From the NCBI GenBank assembly GCA_036768475.1, contig DAIPMW010000009.1, positions 1 through 64,000 on the forward strand: 64,000 nucleotides of DNA, written 5' to 3'. Of the stretch, positions 24,999 to 33,981 are shown in pieces. Every line of letters begins with the position of its first letter. Within the stretch, counting starts at the first letter, position 1. The translations under genes and the position numbers were made by a program. Under the pieces are notes generated by a model that saw only the letters and a program-made list of their open reading frames with translations, made no database searches and was not told the DNA's origin. This DNA comes from JAEUMD01 sp036768475. GTDB lineage: Bacteria; Pseudomonadota; Alphaproteobacteria; Rhizobiales; Hyphomicrobiaceae.

Positions 24999-27232
24999 CG
25001 ACAGCGCGCGACGACGCTGATCCCGCCGGCAACGATCTGGTGGATGCCGCCCCTGACCGCGGGGCCGGCAATGACAATACGCCGCCTATCGAGACATCGA
25101 CGCTCATCGCCGACACGATGTACTGCGGCACGTGCATGATCTCGATCGAGGACGCGCTCAACCGTATTCCCGGCGTACAAAACGCCCGCGTCAACCTGAC
25201 CACCAAGCGCGTTTCGGTCCGCTACGATGCGCAGCGCGTCAACGTCGAAACACTCATCTCCGCACTTGAGGATGCCGGCTTTCCTGCCGCCGAGTTGATC
25301 AACGGTCGCGAAGCTGAGATCGACGCGCGCGATCGCGATTTCCTCAAGCGGCTGGGTGTTGCCGGCTTTGCCGCAGCCAATGTGATGCTGCTTTCGGTTT
25401 CGGTCTGGGCGGGCCTCGCCAGCGATATGTCGGATGCCGTGCGCGGTCTCTTCCATTGGCTGTCCGCGTTGATCGCGCTTCCCGCCATCGCTTATGCGGG
25501 CCAGCCGTTCTTCCGTTCGGCCAGCCAGGCCCTCAAGGGCCATCGCCTCAATATGGACGTACCGATCTCGCTCGGCGTCATGCTGGCCACCGCCATGAGC
25601 CTCTATCAGACAGTCCAAGGCAACGACCACGTCTATTTCGACGCTGCGATAACACTGCTGTTCTTCCTGCTGATCGGCCGCTACCTCGACCAGAGCATGC
25701 GGACGAGAGCGGCAGGAGCGGCGGCCAATCTGCTCGGCCTGAAGGCAACCAGCGCCATCCTGCTCGCCGATGACGGCACCAGCCAGCGGGTCTCCGCGCG
25801 ATCCTTGAAGCCTGGCCACCGCATCCTGATCGCTGCCGGAGAGCGCGTGCCCGTCGACGGCGTCGTGGCGGACGGCACCAGCGAGATCGAGGAAAGCCTG
25901 ATCACCGGCGAGAGCGTGCCTCGGCCGGTCGCATCGGGTGCGCAGATCTATGCCGGCACAACGAATGGCGCAGGCGCACTGATCGTCACAGCGACGGCGA
26001 CGGACCAGAACACACTGCTGGCTGAGATTGCACGCCTCGTCGATGTCGCCGAGCAGGGGCGCGGCCGCTACGTGCGGCTCGCCGACAGGGCTGCGCGGAT
26101 TTATTCACCCGCCGTGCATGTGCTGGCAGCTTTGACCTTCAGCGCCTGGATCCTGCTCGGCACAGGCTGGGAGCTGGCCCTCACCGCCGCCATCGCCGTT
26201 CTCATCATTACCTGTCCTTGCGCGCTCGCCTTGGCAGTCCCCGCCGTACAGGTCGCTGCCACCAGCCGGCTCATGAAAGCCGGAGTGCTCATCAAATCCG
26301 CAGATGGACTGGAGCGCCTGTCAGAAACGGACACGATCGTTTTCGACAAAACGGGGACACTGTCGCTGGGCGAACCGCATCTCGTCGATTGGCAAAAACA
26401 TGACCGTGTGCTGCTGGCGCGCGCAGCCCGGCTCGCGGCGGCGAGCCGGCACCCTTACGCACGCGCCCTGGTGCGCGCCGCTGAGGCCGCGGGCATCGCC
26501 GTGCAGCCTGCCGAGAACGTAATCGAAGTGCCCGGATGCGGCCTCGAAATCGTAACGGCGCACGGCGTGGAACGGCTCGGTTCGCCAGCATTTGCCGGCC
26601 ACGCCGGACCGGCTGGCGCCGACGACGACGCCTCTCTGCTTGTCTACCGTGCCGCAGAGGGCATAACAGTGCGCTATGCTTTCGTAGATCAACTGCGCGT
26701 GGACGCGCGCAATGTGGTCGAAGCCTTGCAGCAGGCAGGCTTCCGCATCGAGTTATTGTCGGGAGATCGCGAAGGCGCCGTCGGCGCCGCAGCGCGAGAG
26801 GCCGGCATCAGCGACTATCGCGCAGCGACCAGTCCCTCCGGCAAGCTTGCCCGCCTAGCGGCATTGACGGATGCAGGGCGCAAGGTGCTGATGATCGGCG
26901 ATGGCCTGAACGACGCGCCCGCCCTCGCGGCCGGGCACGCGTCGATGTCACCGGCCGGTGCATCCGACATCGCGCAGACGACGGCCGATGCGATCTTCCA
27001 GGGCCGTCGGCTGGCTCCGGTCATCGAAGCCTTGGCGGTTGCGCGCGCCGCCCAGCGCATGGCCCGGCAAAATTTCGCGATTGCGATCGGCTATAATATT
27101 TTGTTCGTGCCGCTGGCGATGCTCGGCTACGTCACGCCACTGATCGCGGCCATCGCCATGTCGGCGTCGTCCATTGCCGTTACCGCCAACGCCATACGCC
27201 TTAAAACGAAGCGTCTGGAGCTCAAGTTATGA
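24971..27232 (+). CDS. ccoI: Copper-translocating P-type ATPase CcoI (FixI)
   Basis: Exports copper for the CuB centre of the cbb3 oxidase. About 753 residues from ATG 24971 (a TTG at 24947 is also in frame). An N-terminal heavy-metal-associated domain has CGTC at about 52-55; later come the actuator, the membrane CPCALALAVP motif, the phosphorylation site DKTGTLSLG, and the hinge GDGLNDAPALAAG. The low-affinity assembly-type role, rather than detoxification, follows from its place in ccoGHIS. Confidence 0.96.
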   Translation: MADSHSSAITTARDDADPAGNDLVDAAPDRGAGNDNTPPIETSTLIADTMYCGTCMISIEDALNRIPGVQNARVNLTTKRVSVRYDAQRVNVETLISALEDAGFPAAELINGREAEIDARDRDFLKRLGVAGFAAANVMLLSVSVWAGLASDMSDAVRGLFHWLSALIALPAIAYAGQPFFRSASQALKGHRLNMDVPISLGVMLATAMSLYQTVQGNDHVYFDAAITLLFFLLIGRYLDQSMRTRAAGAAANLLGLKATSAILLADDGTSQRVSARSLKPGHRILIAAGERVPVDGVVADGTSEIEESLITGESVPRPVASGAQIYAGTTNGAGALIVTATATDQNTLLAEIARLVDVAEQGRGRYVRLADRAARIYSPAVHVLAALTFSAWILLGTGWELALTAAIAVLIITCPCALALAVPAVQVAATSRLMKAGVLIKSADGLERLSETDTIVFDKTGTLSLGEPHLVDWQKHDRVLLARAARLAAASRHPYARALVRAAEAAGIAVQPAENVIEVPGCGLEIVTAHGVERLGSPAFAGHAGPAGADDDASLLVYRAAEGITVRYAFVDQLRVDARNVVEALQQAGFRIELLSGDREGAVGAAAREAGISDYRAATSPSGKLARLAALTDAGRKVLMIGDGLNDAPALAAGHASMSPAGASDIAQTTADAIFQGRRLAPVIEALAVARAAQRMARQNFAIAIGYNILFVPLAMLGYVTPLIAAIAMSASSIAVTANAIRLKTKRLELKL

Positions 27233-27459
27233 CATCGCTTGCCTGGCTTATTCCCGCGGCTCTGGCCTTGGGCGGACTGGGGCTTGCAGCATTTCTCTGG
27301 TCGCTCAAAAGCGGACAGTACGACGATCTGGAGGGTGCCGCATGGCGCGCGCTCGATGATCGTCCACCGCAAACGCGTGACGATAACCACAGCGCCGAAA
27401 ATTCAGCAAACGCCACATCGACACGCCACGCCTCGCGCGCCGAAACACGGCCAGACTGA
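27229..27459 (+). CDS. ccoS: cbb3 oxidase maturation protein CcoS
   Basis: A 76-residue single-helix membrane protein (WLIPAALALGGLGLAAFLWSL) followed by the CcoS signature SGQYDDLEGAAWRAL, and a longer than usual polar tail. CcoS is needed for cofactor insertion into CcoN. It starts in an ATGA overlap with ccoI, closing the operon. Confidence 0.94.
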   Translation: MTSLAWLIPAALALGGLGLAAFLWSLKSGQYDDLEGAAWRALDDRPPQTRDDNHSAENSANATSTRHASRAETRPD

Positions 27460-27504
27460 TGCTGCTGTCCCGGTCCGGCAACCGGAGAACCGAAACTCGA
27501 TGCA

Positions 27505-28332
27505 TCAGGTCGATGCGGTGTCGTCCGTGAACGCGACGAGATCCTTGTAGGCGTGCCAGGTTGCATGGCCCATCAATGGGAATACGACCACCAAACCCGC
27601 ACACATCGTCAGAACGCCCAACACAACAAATCCGGCGATCAACCCGGCCCAAAGCAGCATCGGCCGCGGATTACGCCTGACAGCGTGAAAGCTCGTCGAG
27701 ATCGCAGTCGCGACGTCGACATCCCTGACCATCAACAGCGGCACGGAAACCACCGATACGGAGAACGTAAAGAAGGCCAGCAGCGCACCTGCCAAGGTGC
27801 CGACGATGAGCAGGCCGAGCCCGTGTTCGGTGAAGAACAGCATTTGCATGAACTGGCTCGGCGGCGGGAAGGCGCTGCCTCCCGTAAAGAGCATGAACAA
27901 AAGGAAGGCCACCTGCATCCAGACCATGAAGATCAGCAACAGCACGACGCCCATGAACCCGAGTTGCCCCTCCGGCTGGAAGCTCTTTTTCAATGCGGTA
28001 GCAAGGGTCACGGGCTCACCCGCCTCGATCCGGCGGCTCACCTCATACAAGCCCACAGCAACCAGCGGGCCGACCAGAAGAAAGCCGCCGAACAAGGCGA
28101 GGATGATGGACTGCACGCCGGCTTGCGTGGTGCCGATCGCCATCAGCACAGCGCCGACGGCGAAGACCACACCATAAGTGAGGCTGACGCCGGGATACGT
28201 CCACAGATCGCGCCAGCCTGCCGCCAGCCATTCCCAGGGTTGGTCGAATGGTACGCGCCGGACCGAGATGTTCGGCGACACTTTTCCGTTTGTATCACCC
28301 ATCATCGACATCACTGAATCCAGGACGCTCAT
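27505..28332 (-). CDS. DUF2189 family integral membrane protein
   Basis: A 275-residue protein with about six hydrophobic helices and the start VRRVPFDQPWEWLAAGWRDL that I associate with DUF2189 membrane proteins. Function is unknown; it is often found near respiratory or stress genes in alphaproteobacteria. It is convergent with ccoS, 45 bases apart. A degenerate Fnr/FixK-like sequence (CTGAC-GTAG-ATCAG at 28420-28433) lies about 90 bases before its start. Confidence 0.85.
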   Translation of the reverse strand: MSVLDSVMSMMGDTNGKVSPNISVRRVPFDQPWEWLAAGWRDLWTYPGVSLTYGVVFAVGAVLMAIGTTQAGVQSIILALFGGFLLVGPLVAVGLYEVSRRIEAGEPVTLATALKKSFQPEGQLGFMGVVLLLIFMVWMQVAFLLFMLFTGGSAFPPPSQFMQMLFFTEHGLGLLIVGTLAGALLAFFTFSVSVVSVPLLMVRDVDVATAISTSFHAVRRNPRPMLLWAGLIAGFVVLGVLTMCAGLVVVFPLMGHATWHAYKDLVAFTDDTAST

Positions 28333-28419
28333 ACGACCCCCGCTTTTGTGCCTCGCCGGGCGCTACCCTTGCGCAAGTGCCTGCCAGACGCAAGATTCGC
28401 CGCCAAACGACTCGCGACG

Positions 28420-28433
28420 CTGACGTAGATCAG
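28420..28433 (-). promoter_or_regulatory. Degenerate Fnr/FixK-like palindrome
   Basis: CTGACGTAGATCAG has an inverted CTGA/TCAG core at the anaerobox spacing and differs from TTGAT-N4-ATCAA at three positions. It lies in the divergent region between the DUF2189 gene and the APC permease. Weak evidence alone, but suggestive beside the cbb3 locus. Confidence 0.3.
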
Positions 28434-28613
28434 AACATTGCGATGTCACAGAATGCCGGTGTTCGAGGCGGACGGGAAGCTCTCGATTCGCGGTGCCAGA
28501 CGACGCACGTGCTTGCGTTACAGGCCCAGCATTGCCCTTGCGCGCGGGTGGCGGGCAGCATAGCAGGATATTCTGAGACCCTTATTCGCTGCAATTTTCA
28601 TCAGGAGCACCTT

Positions 28614-29870
28614 TTGCCAAGGCCGCCGCCAGCTCCGCCTGCCGCCGCCGAGGCCGGTCTGGCGACCCTGAAGCAATCGCTGTCGCTGTGGCACGCGCTT
28701 CTTTATGGAATGGGCATCACGATCGGCGCTGGCATCTACGTGCTGATCGGTCCAGTTGCGAAGATCGCCGGCATGGCCGCTCCTGCCGCCTTCGTGCTGG
28801 CCGCTGCGCTCATGTCGCTGTCGGCACTCTCATTCGCTGAACTCGCGACGCGGATGCCGGTCGCGGCCGGCGAGGCAGCCTATGTCGCCAAAGGGTTCCA
28901 AAGCCGCCTTGCAGGTACAGCCATCGGGCTCATCGTCATCGCCATCGCAATCACCACGTCGGCAACGATCAGCCTGGGCAGCGCCGAATATATACGCGTA
29001 TTCCTCGACTGGCCCGAGCCGCTGATCGTCACGCTTGTCGTGCTGGCGATGGGCGGCATCGCAGCGTGGGGAATCGTAGAATCGATCACGTTCGCTGGAC
29101 TGATGACCGTTATCGAGACGGGCGGGCTCGTGCTGATCGCATCGCTCGGATTCCTTACGGCGCCAGGAGCCGTTGCACGACTGCCAGAAGTGTTCGACAA
29201 CCTCACGCACGCGGCAACGCTGCAATCGATGATGGCCGCTGGCCTGCTCGCCGTGTTCGCCTTCATCGGCTTTGAAGGCATCGTCAATATCGCCGAGGAG
29301 ATGAAGAACCCGGTACGCGATCTGCCGCGAGCGATCCTGTTGACGCTGGCGATCACGGCGCTGGTCTATTTCGCGGTGGTCTGGATCTCGCTGGTGACAC
29401 TCGGACAGGACACGCTCGGCAGAACCGAGGCGCCACTTGCTGCTGTCTTCGTTCATCTCACCGGTTGGCCGCCGGCAACAATGGCGGCAATCGCCATCGT
29501 CGCAACGCTGAACGGCATCATCGCCAGCATCATCCTGGCGGCGCGCGTCGCCTACGGAATGGCAAAACGGGGCCACATCTCCGGCGTGTTGGGGCGCGTC
29601 AATCCGATCACCCGCACACCGCTCCTCGCCACAGTGATCACGACAATTCTGGTGCTGGTGATGGCGCTTGCCGTGCCGCTGACGGGGCTTGCGGAATTGT
29701 CCTCGCGGCTGACGCTGATCATGTTCGCCGCCATCAACGCATCGCTCGTCGCCATCAAGGCGCGCGAAACCGCCCCCCCACCCCACGTTTTCGTCACATC
29801 ACGCTGGGTTCCCGTCGCAGGGCTGGTGGCAACTGCGGCGTTCCTGGTGGGCGATCTGCTCGTGGTCTGA
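28614..29870 (+). CDS. APC-family amino acid permease
   Basis: A 418-residue transporter with about 12 membrane helices. The first helix has the APC signature GMGITIGAGIYVLIG, and helix 6 has FIGFEGIVNIAEEMKNPVRDLP. AGGAG at 28603-28607 followed by TTG at 28614 marks the start; the open frame upstream to 28248 overlaps the divergent gene and does not look coding. It likely imports or exchanges an amino acid or amine; the substrate cannot be assigned. Confidence 0.88.
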   Translation: MPRPPPAPPAAAEAGLATLKQSLSLWHALLYGMGITIGAGIYVLIGPVAKIAGMAAPAAFVLAAALMSLSALSFAELATRMPVAAGEAAYVAKGFQSRLAGTAIGLIVIAIAITTSATISLGSAEYIRVFLDWPEPLIVTLVVLAMGGIAAWGIVESITFAGLMTVIETGGLVLIASLGFLTAPGAVARLPEVFDNLTHAATLQSMMAAGLLAVFAFIGFEGIVNIAEEMKNPVRDLPRAILLTLAITALVYFAVVWISLVTLGQDTLGRTEAPLAAVFVHLTGWPPATMAAIAIVATLNGIIASIILAARVAYGMAKRGHISGVLGRVNPITRTPLLATVITTILVLVMALAVPLTGLAELSSRLTLIMFAAINASLVAIKARETAPPPHVFVTSRWVPVAGLVATAAFLVGDLLVV

Positions 29871-29891
29871 CGCGCGCACAGCGGGACAGGA

Positions 29892-30284
29892 TCAATCGAT
29901 CTCGATAACGCTCATCACCTTGAACGTGCGCAGCTCGCCGTCATGTTCGCGGATGGAAACATACTCGCCGGGCTTGAACGCGTGCTGATTGAAACGATAT
30001 CCGCCTTCGTCGGCGTCGCCGCTACCATGTATGTCGTAATGGAACGCCCAGGAACCACCCGGTTTTCGAATGATGTGACCGATCTCGTCGGCTTCGCCTT
30101 CACAGAAGCGCTTCACACGGCAGCGCTCGCGATTTCTCTTCCAATCGTCCGGGCTTATGTGACCATTTTCGTCGATTGGAGCGATGAAATCGTAGCCATG
30201 AAGCCGGCTGCCGACCGGATGATCGTGGTCACGGGCGAGTTCGAGTCGCACGCGCTTCATTGGGACGATGACGGGCTTATCCAT
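29892..30284 (-). CDS. Conserved hypothetical protein
   Basis: A 130-residue soluble protein, convergent with the permease. It begins MDKPVIVPMKRVRLELARD and contains HPVGSRLHGYDFIAPIDENGH and FNQHAFKPGEYVSI, a pattern I recall in hypothetical proteins of Bradyrhizobium and relatives. A GGAGAG sequence about nine bases upstream supports the start. No catalytic motif is evident; function unknown. Confidence 0.75.
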   Translation of the reverse strand: MDKPVIVPMKRVRLELARDHDHPVGSRLHGYDFIAPIDENGHISPDDWKRNRERCRVKRFCEGEADEIGHIIRKPGGSWAFHYDIHGSGDADEGGYRFNQHAFKPGEYVSIREHDGELRTFKVMSVIEID

Positions 30285-30362
30285 GGCTCAATGCTCTCCA
30301 CGTTTCCTGCGGCCAGTGCGTTACGCGGTCGGGCAGCGACGCGCGCCTCGCCACGGCGGCGG

Positions 30363-31202
30363 TCAATGCGATAGTAGGGTCGGTAATTTGAGGTGATGCG
30401 TAACGTGGCGGGTTGCGCCGCCAAAAACGAACTCGCGAACGCGCGAATGACCGTATGCGCCCATGACCAGTAGGTCGCCGTTCAGGGCTGCCACCTCAGC
30501 CGAGATCGCCTCCCCGACGCTGCGACCGACCGCGGCCCTGCGCGCCAGCCTGACTGAAATGCCGTGGCGGGTGGCCGTGTCAGCAAACCGTTCCGCGCTC
30601 GCCATCGGTTCCTCGTCGGCGTCCTCATCCTCGATCACGAGCACCGTCATTTTGATCGTGCTTCCAAGCAGCGCCACGGCATCGAACCCGGCGCGCGCCG
30701 CCTCGCGCGAGCCGTTCCAGGCAACGACGGCGTGAGATGGCGCCGACTGGAAAGACCCTTCGTTCGGAACCATCAGCACGGGCCGCCCGCTTTCGATGGC
30801 AAGCCGTTCTGGGAAATCAAGAACGGGCGCCATCTCCCAATCGGCATCAGCAGCCGAAGCGACGATAAGATCGGCGCCTCGGCCATGCTGCATGACGTGA
30901 TAAGCCAAATCAGGTCCCGAAGCGCGCTCGCAGATCCAAGTCGCACGGTCCGCCTGAGCTGCCGTCAACTCCAGGAACGTCGCCTCGATCGCCGCCCCCT
31001 CGCGCGATTCGGCCTGTTCAATCGCCTGGACGACGTCGTCACCATAAGGAATGACCGCGGGAGCCACGGGCGGAACCGCCGAAAAGACATGAAGTCCGAT
31101 TATTTCTGCATTCCCGGCGGCAGCATACGCCTTGGCCGCGCCGATTAGGCGGAACGCCCGGCGCCGGTCATTGAGGTGAATGAGCAGTGTGTGGATCGCC
31201 AT
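30363..31202 (-). CDS. Universal stress protein with two tandem Usp domains
   Basis: A 279-residue protein with two UspA-type folds (about 1-140 and 145-279). The second retains the ATP-binding loop GAYGHSRVREFVFGGATRH, fitting G-2x-G-9x-G-T; the first has ASAADADWE in the equivalent place and may not bind ATP. Such proteins respond to oxygen limitation in many bacteria. A perfect FixK-like palindrome at 31258-31279 lies 56 bases before the start. Confidence 0.9.
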   Translation of the reverse strand: MAIHTLLIHLNDRRRAFRLIGAAKAYAAAGNAEIIGLHVFSAVPPVAPAVIPYGDDVVQAIEQAESREGAAIEATFLELTAAQADRATWICERASGPDLAYHVMQHGRGADLIVASAADADWEMAPVLDFPERLAIESGRPVLMVPNEGSFQSAPSHAVVAWNGSREAARAGFDAVALLGSTIKMTVLVIEDEDADEEPMASAERFADTATRHGISVRLARRAAVGRSVGEAISAEVAALNGDLLVMGAYGHSRVREFVFGGATRHVTHHLKLPTLLSH

Positions 31203-31257
31203 TTCCTCGCCATATTCTGCGGACCATCGGGATACTTCGCATCCATGAGTGGCACCT

Positions 31258-31279
31258 GACCTTGACGGCCGTCAAGGTC
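31258..31279. promoter_or_regulatory. Perfect 22-bp palindrome with FixK-type core
   Basis: The sequence is a perfect inverted repeat with half-site GACCTTGACGG and core TTGAC-GGCC-GTCAA, which fits the broader FixK consensus TTGA-N6-TCAA. It lies between the divergent universal stress protein (start 31202) and the exported protein (start 31338), about 65 bases from each. Joint control of both genes by a Crp/Fnr-family protein is inferred. Confidence 0.65.
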
Positions 31280-31337
31280 GCAGCGATCCTGCCGCTGACA
31301 CAATAGCGCCAGGGTCAACTGCAAGCACGGAGTGCAT

Positions 31338-31685
31338 ATGAACGTTCACCGATTGATCATGCATGTGGCTCAGATTAACGGGTTCCGTGTGGCCGCAGGC
31401 CTTGTCAGTGCGTTGCTCCTCATGCCAGTGGTCGCGACTCCTCGTGCACATGGCCAGGAGGCCAAATCGGGCGTTCCGACATGGCAGAGCGTGCTCACCC
31501 TTCAGCTCAAGGACGAGCAGCGCTGCGATCTCGACAAAGTTCTCTTCGAGCACGACGTCGAGGCTGGTGGACGTGTTTCCAAGGAGGGGCGGGTACGCTG
31601 CCTCGACGGGCGCGAATTCGATTTCTCGCGACCCTCGACACATGAGAAGTTCGATATTCACCTTTGCCAGCCGACGGTGTGCTGA
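31338..31685 (+). CDS. Exported hypothetical protein
   Basis: A 115-residue protein starting at ATG 31338, five bases after CGGAG. A hydrophobic stretch (VAAGLVSALLLMPVVATPRAHGQ) looks like a signal peptide cleaved after AHGQ or nearby. The mature part has cysteines at RCDLD, RCLDG and a final PTVC, probably a small disulfide-bonded periplasmic protein. It ends before the downstream fusion gene, to whose expression it may be linked. Function unknown. Confidence 0.7.
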   Translation: MNVHRLIMHVAQINGFRVAAGLVSALLLMPVVATPRAHGQEAKSGVPTWQSVLTLQLKDEQRCDLDKVLFEHDVEAGGRVSKEGRVRCLDGREFDFSRPSTHEKFDIHLCQPTVC

Positions 31686-31723
31686 CGGGCGCCACGCGAG
31701 CAGGTACACAGGCGGGAGACGAT

Positions 31724-33286
31724 ATGGCGAGGGATGACGAGGTCGTCTCCTTTCTGTCCACGGCTGGCGTTGTCGGACCGGATCAACCTCGCGTTTATCA
31801 GACACACATCGCGTTTGTTTTTGTCGCGGGCGGACGGGCACTCAAGATCAAGCGGCCAGTGAAGCTCGCATTCCTCGACTTCTCGACGCTTGAAGCGCGA
31901 CACGCGGCATGCCTCAGCGAGATCTCCGTCAATCGGCACAATGCACCGGAGATCTATCGCGGAGTCGTTGCAATCACGCGGGAGGCGAACGGTGCGCTCG
32001 CCATCGGCGGACGCGGCGAGCCTGTCGAGTGGGCCGTCGAGATGGCCGCTTTCGAAGATCGCGACCTTCTCTCCCGACGCGCACTGCATGGCCCGCTCGA
32101 CGCCACGCTGATGCGACAGACTGCGGATGCCATCCATGCAATGCACCAACGCTCCGTGCGCGCTGGAACGGTGGATGCTCCAGCCAAGATGAGCGCCATC
32201 ATCGATGAGGTTGGCGAAATCTGCCGGCAACACCCGGATGTGCTTGTCACTGGCGACGTCGATGCGTTCGTGCACGCGGCAAAGGCGGCGAACACATCTT
32301 CATCAGGACTCTTGCAGGCGCGTGTCCAGCATGGCGCGTTCCGGCGATGTCACGGCGACTTGCACCTTGCCAACATCGTCATCTGGAAGGGAAGGCCGAC
32401 GCTATTCGATGCGCTCGAGTTCAGCGACGAAATGGCGACGGTCGATACGCTCTACGACCTTGCGTTCCTGCTGATGGATCTCGTCCATCACCGGCAGCGT
32501 GCCGCAGCCAATATCGTGCTCAACCGATATATGTGGCGGTCGGGAGGCATCCCGGGCGCGACGGAGGATGTCGAGGCGCTGGCCCTGATGCCCCTTTACC
32601 TTGCCTGCCGCGCAGGGATTCGGGCCATGGTTGCCGCGACACGCGCGGCGTCCGTGCGCCTCGAGGGCAAGGAGCGTCATACCGTAGTGCAAGATGCGTG
32701 CAGCTATCTTGCAGAGGCGATTGCAGCACTCGCACCGCCGCCACCGCGGCTGATCGCGGTGGGTGGATTGTCCGGTTCGGGAAAATCGACGCTTGCCGCT
32801 CAATTGGCGCCACTCGTGGGGGGAGCACTCGGCGCGTTGCATATCCGGTCGGATCTGGAACGCAAGGCAATGATGGGCATCGATGAGACGCAACGCCTTC
32901 CTGCCGAGCACTACACGCGGGAGGCAGCGCAGCTCGTCTACGAACGCGTTCTGCAGCGCGCTGCTGCCGGGCTCAAGGCGGGCCAGTGCGTCATCGTCGA
33001 CGCCGTTTTCGCCACGTCGCAGGAGCGGGACCGGGCCGCCGAGATCGCGCACGCGCTCCGCGTTCCCTTCGAGGGCCTGTGGCTCGAAGCCGATCCGGAG
33101 GCCCTGCGCCAGCGCGTGAGCGGCCGCCGAGGCGATGCGTCGGACGCAACGCGCGAGGTGGTGGAGCGCCAACTGCATTATGATCTGGGACCGCTCAACT
33201 GGACGCGGATCGATGCCGGACACGCGCCTGATCGGACGCTCAAGTCCGTGGCGAGCGCACTCGGCATCGTCGGGCGCCAAGAGTGA
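31724..33286 (+). CDS. Bifunctional aminoglycoside phosphotransferase-like / P-loop kinase protein
   Basis: About 520 residues. The N-terminal half is an APH-like kinase fold with HGDLHLANIV (catalytic Asp, Asn) and DALEFSDEMATVDTLYDLAFLLMDL. The C-terminal half is a zeta-toxin/chloramphenicol-phosphotransferase-like P-loop domain with GGLSGSGKSTLA. This two-domain family is widespread in proteobacteria and its physiological substrate is unknown; antibiotic resistance should not be assumed. GGGAG upstream of ATG 31724 supports this start over the open frame to 31664. Confidence 0.87.
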   Translation: MARDDEVVSFLSTAGVVGPDQPRVYQTHIAFVFVAGGRALKIKRPVKLAFLDFSTLEARHAACLSEISVNRHNAPEIYRGVVAITREANGALAIGGRGEPVEWAVEMAAFEDRDLLSRRALHGPLDATLMRQTADAIHAMHQRSVRAGTVDAPAKMSAIIDEVGEICRQHPDVLVTGDVDAFVHAAKAANTSSSGLLQARVQHGAFRRCHGDLHLANIVIWKGRPTLFDALEFSDEMATVDTLYDLAFLLMDLVHHRQRAAANIVLNRYMWRSGGIPGATEDVEALALMPLYLACRAGIRAMVAATRAASVRLEGKERHTVVQDACSYLAEAIAALAPPPPRLIAVGGLSGSGKSTLAAQLAPLVGGALGALHIRSDLERKAMMGIDETQRLPAEHYTREAAQLVYERVLQRAAAGLKAGQCVIVDAVFATSQERDRAAEIAHALRVPFEGLWLEADPEALRQRVSGRRGDASDATREVVERQLHYDLGPLNWTRIDAGHAPDRTLKSVASALGIVGRQE

Positions 33287-33590
33287 CCTGGGGATAACGG
33301 GGATAGCCCGGGCGGCGCTCCCCCGGCTTTGCCGCGATCGCATTATTACTGTGAAGCAGCGGCCGGCCTGCATGGGGCTTCCATGCCTCTGCCGGGCGCA
33401 TTGTGTTGCGTGGTCACCGGCCCTGGCGAGGGCGGTGTCACGCGCCTCGGGTCTGCCAATGGCAAACCCATCGCGTCATGTGTCCGTCGCGTTCCCGGTT
33501 ACCAGTTGCGTCATCCATACAATCGATGCGTTGCCTCATCGCGTGCGCGCTTGCAAGCGACCTGCGCGCGATGCGCCCCAGGGGTCTATC
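33287..33590. other. Intergenic region, no gene seen
   Basis: About 300 bases between the fusion kinase and a small possible gene. Frames crossing it are continuations or shadows. A promoter for the small frame at 33591 would have to lie here. Confidence 0.4.
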
Positions 33591-33785
33591 ATGTCCAGCT
33601 CGCATGTGAATTCGCATGCAACCTTCCTCGATAGCACCGCGACACTCGCGGTGACCGCCTTGCGGACGCTCAGTCTCCCGCTCCCGCTGTCGGCTACGCT
33701 CATGCTCGCCGCTTGCGCCAAAAGCGGGCTTGAGTGTGCCGCGCTCGCCGTCGCTGACCCCGCCAACGGCGATCCGGCAAGCTGA
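33591..33785 (+). CDS. Possible small Cys-containing protein ahead of a terminator
   Basis: A 64-residue frame from ATG 33591, with a Ser/Ala/Thr-rich N-terminus, a moderately hydrophobic centre (LSLPLPLSATLMLAAC) that could act as a short signal or lipobox (LAAC), and a Cys-containing tail. A clear intrinsic terminator follows 42 bases after the stop, showing that some plus-strand transcript ends here. No strong ribosome binding site. It may instead be a non-coding transcript. Confidence 0.4.
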   Translation: MSSSHVNSHATFLDSTATLAVTALRTLSLPLPLSATLMLAACAKSGLECAALAVADPANGDPAS

Positions 33786-33827
33786 AACCTCTCAAAACAA
33801 AAATAACACCCTGCAGACGACCTCGGA

Positions 33828-33855
33828 GACCGGAGCCTAGCTCCGGTCCTTTTTT
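33828..33855 (+). terminator. Intrinsic terminator
   Basis: GACCGGAG at 33828-33835 pairs with CTCCGGTC at 33841-33848 around a five-base loop, followed by CTTTTTT. It ends the plus-strand transcript carrying the 33591 frame, and perhaps the kinase fusion gene. Confidence 0.85.
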
Positions 33856-33981
33856 ATCTTCCTTCCCTGGTGGGATTACGTAACAGCAGGTCCGGTTTAG
33901 GTGAAACTTGGTTGTTTATGCGCTTCCATGCCAGCCGATCAGGCTCTAAGCAGACGACGATCCCGGACAACGTGAAGATCC

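Noticed and set aside
31724..33286. Antibiotic resistance gene
   Set aside because: Although annotated as aminoglycoside phosphotransferase-like, the fusion family is common and housekeeping-like; nothing here supports resistance.
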